Source: Enoplolaimus lenunculus (taxonomy: Eukaryota > Nematoda > Enoplea > Enoplida > Thoracostomopsidae). From it: DNA of 64,000 bases. Positions within the stretch are counted from its first letter, which is position 1; each line of letters begins with the position of its first letter. A program made the position numbers and the translations under genes. The notes beneath the pieces were generated by a model. It had not been told where the DNA came from, did no database searches, and was given only the letters and a program-made list of their open reading frames with translations. Below, one piece after another: positions 23,594 to 35,667 of this stretch. The DNA is taken from the NCBI GenBank assembly GCA_030248215.1, contig JASANG010000879.1, positions 182,444 through 246,443 of the forward strand, in the 5' to 3' direction.

Positions 23594-26500
23594 ATGCCTA
23601 AATACACATTGTGCTACTTTCCTGTGCGAGGTGTTGCTGATCCGATTCGAATGGTTTTCCATCATTGCAATGTTGAGTTTGAGCAACACGACGTTCCCCG
23701 TGACGCTTGGCCAACCAAAAAACCAGGTAAAAAATCATGTCAATAACTAAAATGCAATTTTAAAACTGTCAAAACGCTTTTTGTAAAGTGTAGATATTCT
23801 AACAATTAAGTCTTTTTACGCGTTTTAGCGTTCGTGAAACCGCTATTTTACTATCAACGTTTATGTTACTTTTAGGTGCGTTCAGGTTTCTGGTGTTTCT
23901 GTAAAAGATTAGGTTTAGATTCTAGATTACATTTTTTGCTTAGGCTTAGGCTTACGCTAAGAAACACACCTTTTGCAACGCTTAGGCTTAGGAATACGCT
24001 TAATCTACGGTTACGCCCCTAAAAGTAACATTGGCCCGAGGTATAATACAAAACACCTTGCGGTTTTGCTCGCAGTTCATTTGGTTTTTTTGTTTTGTTG
24101 GCCCATGTATAGAACAGGGGCGGATCGTTTTCCGGATGGGCTATAATAGAGTCAGTTTAAGCCTTAGACTAATTTTTTGTTTAGGCTTGGGCGTAGGCCT
24201 AGGCTTAGGAATAGGCTCATCCATACGCTTGAGCTTTGGCTTAGGCTTAGGCTTAGGAATATACTTATACTACTGATCCGGCCCTGTTGTATACATGGGA
24301 GTAAAAATCTTAGAAGAACCAGCTACAAATTTGTTGTTTTTGTTATTATTTTCATTTCAAATTCAACATGGTTCTCCTACCATTCTAGGATACTGTCCAA
24401 TCTCTGAAACATTTAATGTTAAACTATTAAAAGACACAGATTCAGACGTTTTCATTGGTTGCCCATGAACCAATCCGCGCATTAAGCATAAAATTTTGCC
24501 AATGATAAAATCAAAAATGTTTCAAGTCTAGACATCGTTTAGCCAATTGTACGCGTCAAAAACGTATTGTTTTGATTCGGTGAATCCTAACTTGTTATCC
24601 CATCTTAATTATTCCACCTCTGGGTTAGGTTTCAGATACTCCATTTGGCCATTTGCCGGTACTTGGCGTTGACGATAAACGATTTGGAGAAACGACAGCT
24701 ATTGCACGCTACTTAGGAGAGAAATTCGGTGAGTACAAAATTGCTTACATTTATACATGTCGCTAGGTTCTAAATTAATAATCATTAGCCAAATATATAC
24801 CAATTCATAACATGATTCTAACCTGAAATTTTGGGAATGTCAAAACAGCAACGTTCGCTGAAACTTATATTTGGGGACACCGAATAGTTTTTGGAGCCCC
24901 CTATACTTGCAATTCAAGATTGTTTGCTTAAAGACAGAGTCCATTTGGGGGTACCAGCTAACTGGCCCATGTACAGAAAAGGGCCGGAGCAGTAATATAC
25001 GAATATTCCTAAGCCTAAGCCTAAGCCTAAGCGTAAAATGAGCCTATTCCTAAGCCAAAGCCTAAGTCTAATCCTAAGCCTAAGCAAAAAAAAGATAGTT
25101 TAACGCTTAAACTTACTCTATTACAGCCCCGCAGGAAAACGTTTATGCCCTGTTCTATACATGAGCCAACCAAATTTGGGGCCCCAAGTGTGGACGCCAT
25201 TGTGTCCAAGGCCACTCACCTCTATTTCTAAAAAACGAATTAATATTTTATCGGCATGTATAAAACGAAATAACTTTTAAAAACGTTTTGGTAATTAATT
25301 TAGCGAAAGTAAATTCCTGAACCGCACCTAGTTTCACCAGAAAGTGTAGGTGTACAAAACCGAAAGTAGTTTGCTTTTAAATCGTTATTAATGCTGCTTT
25401 GCTTTTAGGCATCGGAGGAAATACAGAGGAAGAAAATTTATTCATTGACTCGGTTGTCGACGCAACAAGAGACGTTCTTATGTATCAGCTTTCACCTGCG
25501 CATACCATGGCCGAAGATGATAGGGTACACTTAGTATATTTCAAAACGAAATTGTACATAAGGGCTTATATTCTCAAATGCGTATAGCCTCTATCACCAG
25601 CGATAGGTTTTCAAACTGGCTAATTTCTGCAATCGCGAATCTTAAAATTGGTCGAGAAGTAGCACAAATTCAATGCTAAAATGGGCTCTTGTGCGAACCT
25701 AACCATTGACTGGTACGAAGGCTACAAAACCTATCACCCACAGGGAATATGTGAGCTACACGCATTCGAGAATATGGTCCAATTCAGCTAAAGTTTTGTT
25801 TTAAGACACGTTTGTTTTCACCGGTGGAAGATCGGAGGGTCATTAGCCGTAGTGGATTAATAAGTTTAGACTTAGGTTTCGGCATAGTATGCCGCTGAAC
25901 GCATTCTGTACTAAAATGAATGTACACCAGTACGTAGTAAATCTGTTCTCAAGTAGAATGGAAGTTTGCGCAAACCGCGAAGATACGTTTTAGCATGAAC
26001 ACTTCTCAAATCGTTTCCTAAAATATTTGCTGAGTATATTAACATATTTAGAGCATAGCATTAATGAATCTTTGAGGTGGTGCACTTCAAAATTGCCTCG
26101 CGCGTGAGTGCGATTTGTGCCCCGCAAAATGGATTGATGAAAACTAGTTTAATGGAAATACTCTAAGTTAGTATCTATAAGACCTTCGTTCATCGAGTAC
26201 ACTATGAGCAACAAAATGTAAAGATACGGGCAATACAGACACGGTGAGCAGTGTTTAACAGTTCTAACATATATGCACGGTACAAAATCTCCACAAGACG
26301 TGAGAATCACCTATTGCGCGAGCGTCAAGCTCCTGTACAGATAAAAAATATTCATGTAAAGAAAGGGTTAATTAAGGTTTTGATTAACTCTTCGTTTTAC
26401 CGTTGTTACAATGCTGTACCAGTGAAAGTTTTACGCTGACTACTTTATAAAGTGAAAGGTTTTTCAGAAAAAGTTTTTTGAAACAAAGAAACAAGAGGTG

Positions 26501-27247
26501 CCTACGCATTTTCAATTTGTCGAACGGCAACTTGGAAATTGCAAAAATGGCTTTCTTGTCGGATCAAAAGTAAGTAAACTTTATTACTTGTGTTTTAAAA
26601 TAAAAAAATTCCGAGTTGTGATTATCGCTTATAATGGCAGAGTAAGTCCAGAACTGTTATTGAAATTAGTTTGTTTATATACAAGAACGGGTCTGGTGGG
26701 ATCCCTTGATCGATCCCCCACAAACCGCAACGAAATTAAACAATTTTTTTGCACATAAGTACAACGATCGCATCTAGTTTTTCGTTTGCGAGTTTTTATT
26801 AGGGTTTCCAATATTTTGACTATGATTACCTAAACATTTATTGAAAGTTTAGCATTTTGCTCGCTTCTCTCGCTAAAACACAACTGTACGTAGGGCAAAA
26901 TATATGATTTGCCTTTTCAGTCTTGATGTAACAGTCATGCCTATTAGAACGGTATGGAGACTACGCCGTGAGCGCAACGATAATTTTCAGTGCACAGGTG
27001 TACTGTGTACAATTTATATTTACACTAAAATAAAGCACATTTTGATTTCACTTGTGCATTGTTTCATTGCTTGTAGGTAACATGGGCAGACTTTTGCTTG
27101 TATAATTTTTGGAACCTTGCGGCCGAGTTTATGGGCGATACGGTGTTTGACAAAACTCTAAACATCAAAAGACATTACGATACAGTGAAAAATTTGCCGA
27201 CAATGAAAAGTTTTATGGAGAAAACTAAAGATTTACCAGTTGCGTAA
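23594..27247 (+). CDS. Sigma-class glutathione S-transferase 1 (5 exons)
   Basis: Exons: 23594-23726, 24636-24728, 25409-25524, 26468-26569 and 27077-27247. Phases are consistent and give 204 residues, the usual length of the class. The family conjugates glutathione to electrophiles and includes haematopoietic-type prostaglandin D synthases; the enzymes are cytosolic dimers. The N-terminal thioredoxin-like domain (1-79) starts MPKYTLCYF with the catalytic Tyr8. It has the cis-proline motif LPVL and the glutathione-binding stretch TAIARYLGEKF. The C-terminal helical domain (80-204) includes VTWADFCLYNFW. The start ATG is the only one giving the canonical N-terminus. AATAAA lies 31 bp past the stop. 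It forms a tandem pair with the gene at 29990. The exact substrate and the prostaglandin-synthase-versus-detoxification role cannot be told from sequence. Confidence 0.95.
23868..24036. mobile_element. Family A MITE, copy 5, in GST1 intron 1
   Basis: Left TGTTACTTTTAGGTGCG pairs with right CGCCCCTAAAAGTAACATTG (inverted). The interior has TTAGGC hexamers and the shared block AGGTTTAGATTCTAGATTA seen in copy 3. It belongs to the same subfamily as the copies near 19.0 and 59.4 kb. Confidence 0.75.
24100..24299. mobile_element. Family A MITE, copy 6, in GST1 intron 1
   Basis: Left GGCCCATGTATAGAACAGGG and right CCCTGTTGTATACATGGG are inverted repeats. The interior has two blocks of TTAGGC hexamers. 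It lies only about 65 bp from copy 5, so intron 1 holds two insertions. Confidence 0.8.
24848..25212. repeat. Family F repeat interrupted by a family A MITE, GST1 intron 2
   Basis: The left part (24848-24963) matches 7205-7350 and the right part (25168-25212) matches its continuation through AAATTTGGGG and GGACGCC. The family A element at 24964-25167 sits between them. The F copy was therefore present before the A insertion. Confidence 0.6.
24964..25167. mobile_element. Family A MITE, copy 7, nested in family F, GST1 intron 2
   Basis: Left GGCCCATGTACAGAAAAGGG; right end TGTTCTATACATGAGCC. The interior has four consecutive CCTAAG units (from about 25011), a second block and a TTAAGC segment. 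Confidence 0.8.
25573..25797. mobile_element. Family G MITE in GST1 intron 3
   Basis: The left end shows TATTCTCAAATGCGTATAGC and CTATCACCAGCGATAGG. The right side shows CCTATCACCCACAGGG and GCTACACGCATTCGAGAATA. These are imperfect inverted termini. It begins about 48 bp after the GST1 exon 3 donor. Confidence 0.7.
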
Positions 27248-27277
27248 ACCAATTGCTGTTTGAGAACTCTTCTAGTA

Positions 27278-27283
27278 AATAAA
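27278..27283 (+). promoter_or_regulatory. Polyadenylation signal of GST1
   Basis: AATAAA 31 bp downstream of the GST1 stop codon. Confidence 0.65.
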
Positions 27284-27317
27284 ACTTCGATCATTTGCTT
27301 AGATGAAGGTAGCATTT

Positions 27318-27750
27318 CACTGCAGTGACTCGAATAAGAGGGGGACTGATATTTATTTGGCCTCTAAAAGAGGGTACCCCCTGTTATTCGGTTACGGACT
27401 GTTATTCTTTTTTAACCGTCCCTTAGCTACTGATATATTCGGTATTGCAACTATCTGTTGAAATAAACGTTTATTTGGCTTGTGTCAGTAGCTTGAGCGA
27501 TAATGTAAGGTTATACTTAGGAATGTACTTTCAAAACTTAAGTACGCTTTAAAGTTTCGAACTCAACTTTATTTGGTCCTGCAGTCATTTATGCACTACA
27601 ATTAAAGATAATTGACATTTATGCACTCTAATTAGGGTCTAGGGATTCTATCCGCTTACTGAATCTTATGAGGGATACGTACTTTTATTGATTGGGACTC
27701 ATAATGGCGACCCCACCCATTACCTCCCTTTTATTCGGGTCACTACAGTG
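27318..27750. mobile_element. Family C MITE, copy 1
   Basis: Left CACTGCAGTGACTCGAATAA and right complement of CACTGTAGTGACCCGAATAA give 20-bp inverted ends. The interior shares GAGGGTACCCCCTGTTATTC, CGGTTACGGACTGTTATT and AATTAGGGT blocks with 40373-40742. Confidence 0.85.
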
Positions 27751-29456
27751 ATTATGATAGGTGTTGAGTGGCGCCCAACCTATAAAACTTTTTCATTACT
27801 TTCAAAGAATTGTGTTTTAACACATTTTTCTTTATCCACTCTACAAGTCTTTGCCAACCCTCTACTATCAATGCATGGCGGCACCACTGTTTAGATTGAG
27901 TTTGATCGTATTTTAAATTAAATTTTTTGTATAAAAATAATTTAAGTTAAAATTCTGCATTTTGTTAATTAATGTGTGCGGCTCTTGAACCAATGTCTAC
28001 AAGTCCATTGCCCTAACATCGATTGTTTAAGCGAAAATTACCCAAAACCCATTATTGCTCACACGACAATTGTTCAAAATACCGTTTCAAACTCAAATAT
28101 ACAGTTATCACATTCGTAACTGCTGGCTAGTACTGATAGTTTTATGTACGAGTAACTTCAAATCTTTTTATTAATTCATATATTTTACGAACATGTCATT
28201 GAATTGTTAGAACGAGATTTTAGACACTTCGAATTTTGTTAATATTTTCAAAATCCTACTGTTTCTGGGCAAATATTGTTGTTCTTTGAATTTTATTTTC
28301 CCCAATAAGCAGTATGTTCCTGTTTTGTAAATCGCGGAAAAAACACTTGTATGCCCGAAGTCAGCTTAATATGATCGAGGGTACTAAAACTTTCAGGGGG
28401 CGTGTTTCACTCCATTGAGTGATACACATCAATTTCACCGTTGTGGATCACGATGTGACATTCAGACTTATGGTATATAACCTTAAATTTTCATAATTTG
28501 TCCGAAATTGCAACTTTTAGTTGATTTCCGTAATTTAAAAACTGGATATTCCGAGAAATTTGCCTATTTGTACACGCCAGCGTAATTTTGATATTGTAAA
28601 ATTTTTGGTGTGTGATTAAGAAAGGTGCCTTGTGTAACTGGAGTAACAGGTAATTTGGAGTGCAATTAGAGAGAAACGTTTTTCTGGTCGTTTGTTTTAT
28701 GTTGTATTTGCGAAATAAATAGTTTATGGAAATTGTTAATTTATCGAAATCGGTCAAATCTGTGGACTGATTAGCTCCAATATTAGCAGGTTTGCGTTGT
28801 GTTTATTGAATGTTTCGAATATAATTTGACATATTTAAATTCTTGACTTAAAATGTTTCCATTATGCGCAGCAATATTCTCAAACTGCAATGAAAAATGA
28901 TTTTGTCTTTAGTTGCAGTGGTGCAGACAACAGTAATATCGTTAATTTCGAACCACAACCTTTTGCTAGAACTTTCGAAACGATTTAAGTTTTTGCGTAC
29001 GCAAAAATTTTTCGTTTTATCAGAAACTTTTTAATACTTTAAGCAAACAAACATATGATGATAATGCTTTCAATTATTCAGCTTGTACTCTAAATTGTAT
29101 TGCAGTATCGATAGCAGTTTCGGATACGTGCCTGTGTTTCTAAATTTACTTTTCTGGTAAAACTTTGAAATACTGTATATGATTTTTTATCAGGTAATAA
29201 TCTTTTGTACTAACAGTATATAAGCTTTTGTCCTACATACCTATCCATATTTGATTTTTAGATGTCTTTATTTTTGCTGCAGTCTTTTATAATCCAATGT
29301 TTCTAACGTACCAGATGCAACTTAAGTAATTTCTTCGTATAACGGACTGTCAGCAAAAATTAAACTTTTTCTAGTACAGTTCATCATACTTTATTTTAAA
29401 CTAAAGCCATATTCTTCGGTAACTCTACACTTATACACTTATTATCTCGTGTGCCC

Positions 29457-29678
29457 GTATTCTCAAAAGTGTGTTGCACCTATCCCCAGTTAATGACAAC
29501 TTTTTTAGCTTTCAAATCACGTTTGCGATAAACTTAAAAATTCAGCATATTTTTCAGATTTGAATTGACTTAAATATGTGCAAATTTAAGATTCGCAACT
29601 GCAAATATTCCTGAATTTGATAACCGATCACTAACTGGAAATCGGTGATATATACATTTGAGAATATGTACCCTGATC
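29457..29678. mobile_element. Family G MITE upstream of GST2
   Basis: Left GTATTCTCAAAAGTGTGTTG and right complement of GTACATATTCTCAAATGTAT are inverted ends. The interior has ATTCAGCATATTTTTCAGAT and GATCACTAACTGG. It ends about 310 bp before the GST2 start codon. Confidence 0.75.
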
Positions 29679-29989
29679 AAAGACGTTCGCCATAAAATTT
29701 AAAACAAATTTATATAATTTGCAGTCTAGATTGATGTAGCAATTTTTGGCCGTTCTATAACTTGGCATGGCAGACATGTTCCGGTAAACAAATCTATAAA
29801 TCTGCCTTGGATAGTTATGTAATCCATTAGCCTAAAACTGAAGTTGTTTATGAAATTATTTACTGATGTAATTTGAAGTTTGCACTCAGTTATGCTGTTA
29901 GAAAATCTGATTGCTGAAATAGCATGGTTTTGATTTTCAAATCTTTAGGGTTTATTGTCTACTATCAAAACTATACATAACTGTGAAAC

Positions 29990-32900
29990 ATGCCTAAGTA
30001 CATATTGTGCTACTTTCCTGTACGTGGTGTCGCTGATCCGATTCGAATGGTTTTCCATCATTGCAATGTTGAGTTTGAGCAACACGACGTTCCCCGTGAT
30101 ACTTGGCCAGCCAAAAAACCAGGTGAGCAAGAACAAATGTCGATTTTGCTATCACAAATGAAATAATTTAATTGCCTCCTACTTGAAAAACAAAGTCCGA
30201 AATCATCAAACATTTATGACTTTACAGCTAGCATATATGCCTTGAATTTTAGATTTTAAAGGTAGATTTTTTTCTGAACACGGTCTCAATTTTTTATCGC
30301 TGCAAAGTTTAAAATTGAAAGCTTTTCACAAACGCTTTACGTACTTTAAAGCAGAAAATAATTATTAAATATATTAAGACCGTTTGTGTGTAGCCCAGCT
30401 GTGTAAACCTGGATCGACGCACATACGTATTTTGGGCAGTGTCCAGCTGTTGGAATGATTGTTTCAAATATAAACAAGAGACAGTATATGTGAAATTTGA
30501 ACACATTCTTAAAGTTTTATGAGGAATATCACATGGTTGCAAATTTGACCACGTCGACTAGCATGTACTATATTTCAGATACTCCATTTGGTCATTTGCC
30601 TGTACTTGGAGTTGACGATAAACGATTTGGAGAAGCAACAGCGATTGCTCGCTACTTAGGCGAGAAATTTGGTAAGTAGTGGTTGTCAGCTCCGCAACCA
30701 AAAGTTCTTGATAAACTTGAAAGAAATTTCGAAAGGAGGTGGGGTTCCGAAGCCTTCTGTAAACTTATTGTAGAGTGCTGTACGTATACCACGTTTCATA
30801 TTTGTGAGCCCAAAGCTAAAAATCAGTTTGAACTAATGCCTGATTTTTAGTTCAAGTTAGGAATCGAGAACAAATCTGACTGGTGGAATGCGTCCGTCAC
30901 AACCACTGGGCTATGCAAGTTTGACGTTCGAACGCCAGTGGCTTTCACGTTTTGTAGATAGTTTATTTACACTGCACACAGAAACAAGAATATTATTGTT
31001 AAACGCTGCGTTCAGTATACATTGCTCGTATACTATATGTATTTAGTTGCTCATAATATACTCCATGATTGAAACGGTTAAAATTGCTGATATTTGAGGA
31101 ATTGGAGCGAATACTGACGAGGAAAAATTGTTTATTGATTCCATTGTCGACGCAGTAAAAGATGTAATGATGACTCAGCTTGCACCTGCGTTTGCCATGG
31201 CCGAAGAGGATAAAGTACTTGACTTGATTAGATTTAGTTTTTCTCCAGTTATAGAAACTGTTATTTACATTTATATAAAGCAACAAAATAAGCACAGAAG
31301 TTTTAGAGTTGTCCTGAACCGCTTTTGGTTTCTCTATGCTTTAATTTAAGCGAATGTCGCATAGCTTTTGAAATGAAACTTGAATGTCGATGCAGTTGCA
31401 GGACCCCCTTACATAAAGTGCTGAAAGCTTATACCACGAACACCAGCGTACAAAAGTGAAATCACTTGCAGTGTGAATGCTCCTGAAATCACAAAACTAC
31501 AAATTTTCACCAGTAATGAAATTTATCATCAATTATATATATGTGAGACAATGGTATTTTGAAATAAAATGGCCAATGCAAAGAACAGAGGCGGAGCAGT
31601 ATTATAGCATATTCCTAAGCCGGCCTAAGCCTAAGACTAAGCGTAAGAATGAGCATATTCCTTGGCCTAAGCCTAAACCAACGCCTAAGCCAAGCATAAA
31701 AATTAGTCTAAAGCGTAAGCTTACTCTATTCTAGACCCTTAAACCAGAAAAACTGTTTCAGAAAAAGTTCTTTGAAACAAAAAAACAAGAATTTCCAACG
31801 AGTTTTCAATTTGTCGAACGACAACTAGGAAAGTGCAAGGATGGCTTTCTAGCCGGGTCTAAAGTGAGTATATATAATTGCGTGTGATTTGAAAAATATT
31901 TTTACTATCAGAGTATACATTTAATCAACCAGTTAAAGCGTCCACCTTACAACAAAACGAGGTCGCTGAAATATCCCATGACAGGAATGGAAACTTTATT
32001 TAATACTACACGAGTGTCTTTGACATATATTTCCAAAATTTGTCTTTTTGCTTGGTAAAAATCAAAGTTGCACTAATAAGCTCAATATGTTGTTTTTCAA
32101 AGGTTTCTATTTAAGATAGGTTAGTTTCTAAAGTGCTGTTAAGATGTGTTTAGGCTTTCGTAAAACGTGCTAGATAATCAGCAAGCAAGATTATTCTGTT
32201 GTCTGAAAGTTTGCTAAAGATGCCAAAAAGTCTAGTTAAAAAATCCGTCGAAATTTCTTACTTGTAACAGCTTGCATACGCTTCGCTGGTATTTTATGTC
32301 CGTACCAGTAAGAAACGGTGTACTTTGTGAAAAACCGTTTTCGGGGTCTACGAAGCCAGGATGGTAATTTTGAGATGCTTGGACGAACCCATTCTATTCC
32401 AACAGAACGAATTTTTGCTTTGGTCCTTTGAACACTTTGACCATTGCCCGCTTAAAACAATCACGGGGGAGCTATGGGTTGAAAAAACTTATTTTAATCT
32501 TTTTCCATTTTTATTATAATCAGTTGTGATACACACTAAGGTTGTAATACAACAGATGTCCGAAGATTTACGGCGGCTCTATACTAAAAATTTTGGTCAA
32601 TGTACAGAACATTGGCGGAACAGTTGTATAAGCATGTTCCTAAGCCTGAGCCTAAGTGTAATAATGAGCTTGTTCCTAAAGCCTAAGCCAAGTCTAAAGC
32701 TTAAGCTTACCCTATTGCAGTACTACGGAATGACATTGCGACCTGATGTTTACATGGGCCAAATTTTTTATGTGTTCCGGTGCCGTGTGATAGGTGCTAT
32801 ATATACATTTGGGAATATGGGGTTATATTTTTAGTGTTGACGTCCTTCAGTTGCGTCAATGCGGTATAAAAACACCAAAAAAATCACGTTTTTTACTTGT

Positions 32901-33092
32901 ACGTTGTTTTGTTCATTGTAGGTAACGTGGGCAGATTTTTGTTTGTATAGTTTTTGGAACCTTGCGTCATGGTTTATGGGCGATTCGGTGCTTGACAAAA
33001 CTCCGAACATCAAAAGACACTACGATACAGTGAAAAATTTGCCGACGGTAAAAAGTTTTATGGAGAAAACTAAAAATGTTCCGGTTGCGTAA
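29990..33092 (+). CDS. Sigma-class glutathione S-transferase 2 (5 exons)
   Basis: Exons: 29990-30122, 30579-30671, 31099-31214, 31762-31863 and 32922-33092. Every exon has the same length and phase as in GST1, and the protein is also 204 residues. It is a tandem paralogue: 31 differences by eye, about 85% identity. Tyr8, the LPVL cis-proline and the TAIARYLGEKF glutathione motif are kept. Differences cluster in exon 3 (13 of 39 residues), the start of the helical domain that shapes the hydrophobic substrate pocket, whereas exons 1-2 differ at only 4 of 75. Introns are unalike in size and content. The acceptor of exon 4 abuts a family A MITE. AATAAA lies 23 bp past the stop. Confidence 0.95.
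30858..30922 (-). repeat. tRNA-like sequence in GST2 intron 2
   Basis: On the - strand, ATAGCCCAGTGGTTGTGACGG resembles an A box and GTTCTCGATTCC a B box, at ordinary tRNA spacing. Flanking arms do not pair. It is probably a tRNA-derived SINE fragment. Confidence 0.35.
31571..31752. mobile_element. Family A MITE, copy 8, abutting the GST2 exon 4 acceptor
   Basis: It begins GGCCAATGCAAAGAACAGAG and contains CCTAAG hexamers and the CGTAAGCTTACTCTATTCTAG block typical of the right half. After CCAGAAAAAC the family sequence stops, and CTGTTTCAG leads straight into exon 4 at 31762. The terminal 30 bp or so of the element are missing or altered. Confidence 0.7.
32595..32760. mobile_element. Family A MITE, copy 9, in GST2 intron 4
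   Basis: Left GGTCAATGTACAGAACATTG; right GATGTTTACATGGGCC. The flanks AAAATTTT and AAATTTTT match at 7 of 8. A partial family G right end (32770-32820, GTGATAGGTGCTATATATAC) follows directly. Confidence 0.8.
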
Positions 33093-33115
33093 ATGCGTAG
33101 ACGTCACGTTTTCAG

Positions 33116-33121
33116 AATAAA
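33116..33121 (+). promoter_or_regulatory. Polyadenylation signal of GST2
   Basis: AATAAA 23 bp downstream of the GST2 stop codon. Confidence 0.65.
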
Positions 33122-35629
33122 TGAAACAAAATGTGTTATGGGCACATTTCTAAGAAAGTAACACATTTTATATCGCTCATGCATACAACAGGCCACTTTT
33201 TGAATAGTTGACCGACATTAACATAAAACAACGCAAGTGGTTTGGTAAATAAAGCCAAAATCTAATAGCTACTGAAGCCAAAAAAGGCAAAACTTCAGTA
33301 TTCATTAGGCTTAGCCTACTCAAATGTTACCGGTCGTATGTATGCTATTGTGGAAAAAATTACATAAACTATAGTTAGTTCAAGTAGAACATGCAAGAGG
33401 AACATTTTAATTTTAATATATTTTTTTTATGTTTTCGCAAATCAAATTATTAATTATTTTAGTGATCTTTGATTGGTTTTAATATTTGCCAATTATTGTA
33501 ATCATATAAATGTTCCTTTTTTGAGTTTTTAGTTTTGCATTTTTGCTAACTAAAATGCGCGTATGCATAGGTTTGGCTACTGTTGATTTAAATTCCGAAT
33601 TAATTTTGGTGTTGAAATAATTTTAAAACAGGGATTGCATATTTTCTCGGCTGCTGTTCAAAGAGAAAATAGTTCAGTCATATCATGCTTCTATATGGCT
33701 TTTGTTTAATTTTTGTAACAGTGATACCAGTATTGTTTATCGATTACAATTACAATTTAGCTTAAACTTTAGTTACTGCTAATGACATCTCAGAACTGCT
33801 AGAATGACAGCAGTTTTTGTCAATATGTAGCGAAAAAAGCTGGTCAGATCCAGTTTGATTACTAGTTTTTTGGTGGTGCTGAAAAGAAATGTTGATTAAC
33901 AAAGGCGATTTGCCGCTTTGGCAGGATCTAACTGGATATATGTTTCTGTTCCCGGTAAAAATCGCTGTTCGTTTCCGTTTCGGTTCCGTTACAACCGCTA
34001 TTTTTGTTGTTCAAAATTTTACAAAGACTGTGAACATTTGCATTCGCCTATTATATTGACAGGAAAATAGAACAGTTTGAAGCTTTTATACTTTAATGTC
34101 CGTTTTTCGTTTTCGTTATTTTGATCACTATTCGTTTCTAGCCATTTGTACTATTTGAATACATCAAGCAATTCGGACACCTAACGACTCAGCGGATATA
34201 CATCTACACTGTTTTTGATTTTGTAAAATTGCAAATAGACATTTTTTCATTTTGAACTTGGAACACATGTGTCCGTTTATTTATACACAGAGATTCAAAT
34301 GTTAAACTGAATGAACTTTGGTTACAATGAATACATTGACTATTAATGAATTGCACATAAAACAGAACACCAATTTTATAACCGGTAAAGATTTAAAAAT
34401 AATTAATGACAAATTTTTGAATTTGACGTTAACAACATTGGAGTTGAACGGCGCATAAACGGTTGGAAATATTACTTTAAGTACCTTTTCAGTGTTTAAT
34501 TAACGAACTATCGAAGTATTTTCTCAAAAATACTGTCCATAAGTTCGTAACCTGTATAACAATATTGAGTAAAATATAATTCATAAACTCGAACGAAGAA
34601 TACTTTCTTATACTAAGGTTTTACTGGCATTTATTCATCAGTTGGTATAACCAAGAGTGGATGATCACTCTTTATAACAAGAGTATACAGCTGGGTACGT
34701 TCTGTGTACAAAAGAATGTACCAAGCACGCGTTGTCTTTTATTGGCGTACCTTCTTTATTTAAGGGGGGAGTCAAGTTTGACAATTTTTTCAAATTTTAC
34801 GCGTTGAATTATTGTAATTGTAAACCAGCCCTGTTTATAATTTTAAAACCATGAGCATTCAACGTTTCAAACATCAACTACCCCCCTTGCAATGCCCGGA
34901 GGTACATTTTGCACCACACAAATTTCGGTAGTCACACACTCTTGTTTAGAGTGATCATCCACTCTTGGTATAACCTATCCTCTAAAAACGGAAAAATTAC
35001 TTAAATTAAGCAACTAAAAAATTTTCGATTTGCGTAATTCAGACAGATATCTCAAGTTTTTATTTTATTAATCTTGCGCACACATACAGTTTGTTGCAGC
35101 TGTAAATTGCAAATATCATCTGCATGCGCGATTTTTGTAACGAAACGCCGTCACTGTGTTATCAACTACAAACTATTCACCGCTATTGCCGATAGAAGAT
35201 AAACAGCCGTGTCATAATTGATATTTCGGCCCACCACTGACCATTTTAGAAAAATTAATTGCGTATTCAATAAGTTGACTAATTGCAAATTACCTCAGAG
35301 CAAGAGCGAGTTCGTCAAAAATAGCCAAGAAATATTGAAAAATTCGCGATGCGCATACAAGTTATTATACGCTAAACCACAAAGCTGCAACTGGTACGTA
35401 CAATTTGGTTCCGCAAATTATTGCTACACAATAACTTGCACTTATCAACCAATCAATTATAAAACACGGGCCTAAGCAGGATTGTGAAATTAGGAAACGT
35501 TATAAAAATTTTCAACTGTGCGTTATAAACTGAAAAGTTATTAAAAACTCATGGACAAAAACTTCAAGAGGAACGAGTTGAGTCCAAACCTCATCACAGG
35601 TTACGCCCTGGTTTTTCAAATTTATTTCA
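33122..35629. other. Intergenic region between convergent GST2 and synaptotagmin
   Basis: Apart from the family D fold-back element at 34650-34969, I see only AT-rich sequence. GST2 and the synaptotagmin are convergent, so this region holds two 3' flanks and probably no promoter for either. Confidence 0.5.
34650..34969. mobile_element. Family D fold-back element, copy 1
   Basis: The ends ACCAAGAGTGGATGATCACT and its complement are inverted. The left arm continues ATAACAAGAGT, then CTGGGTACGTTCTGTGTA. It shares both arms with 45287-45623. Confidence 0.8.
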
Positions 35630-35635
35630 TTTATT
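35630..35635 (-). promoter_or_regulatory. Polyadenylation signal of the synaptotagmin gene
   Basis: AATAAA on the - strand, 33 bp past the stop codon. A second AATAAA lies at 35621-35626. Confidence 0.6.
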
Positions 35636-35667
35636 TTGTAATGATCCTTAAAAATGCTAAACAATTT

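Larger units (their letters stand above)
27284..29989. other. Intergenic region between the two GST genes
   Basis: It contains a family C element (27318-27750) and a family G element (29457-29678), listed separately. From 27751 to 29456 I see only AT-rich sequence without recognisable genes. No solitary GST exon was seen between the two genes. Confidence 0.5.
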
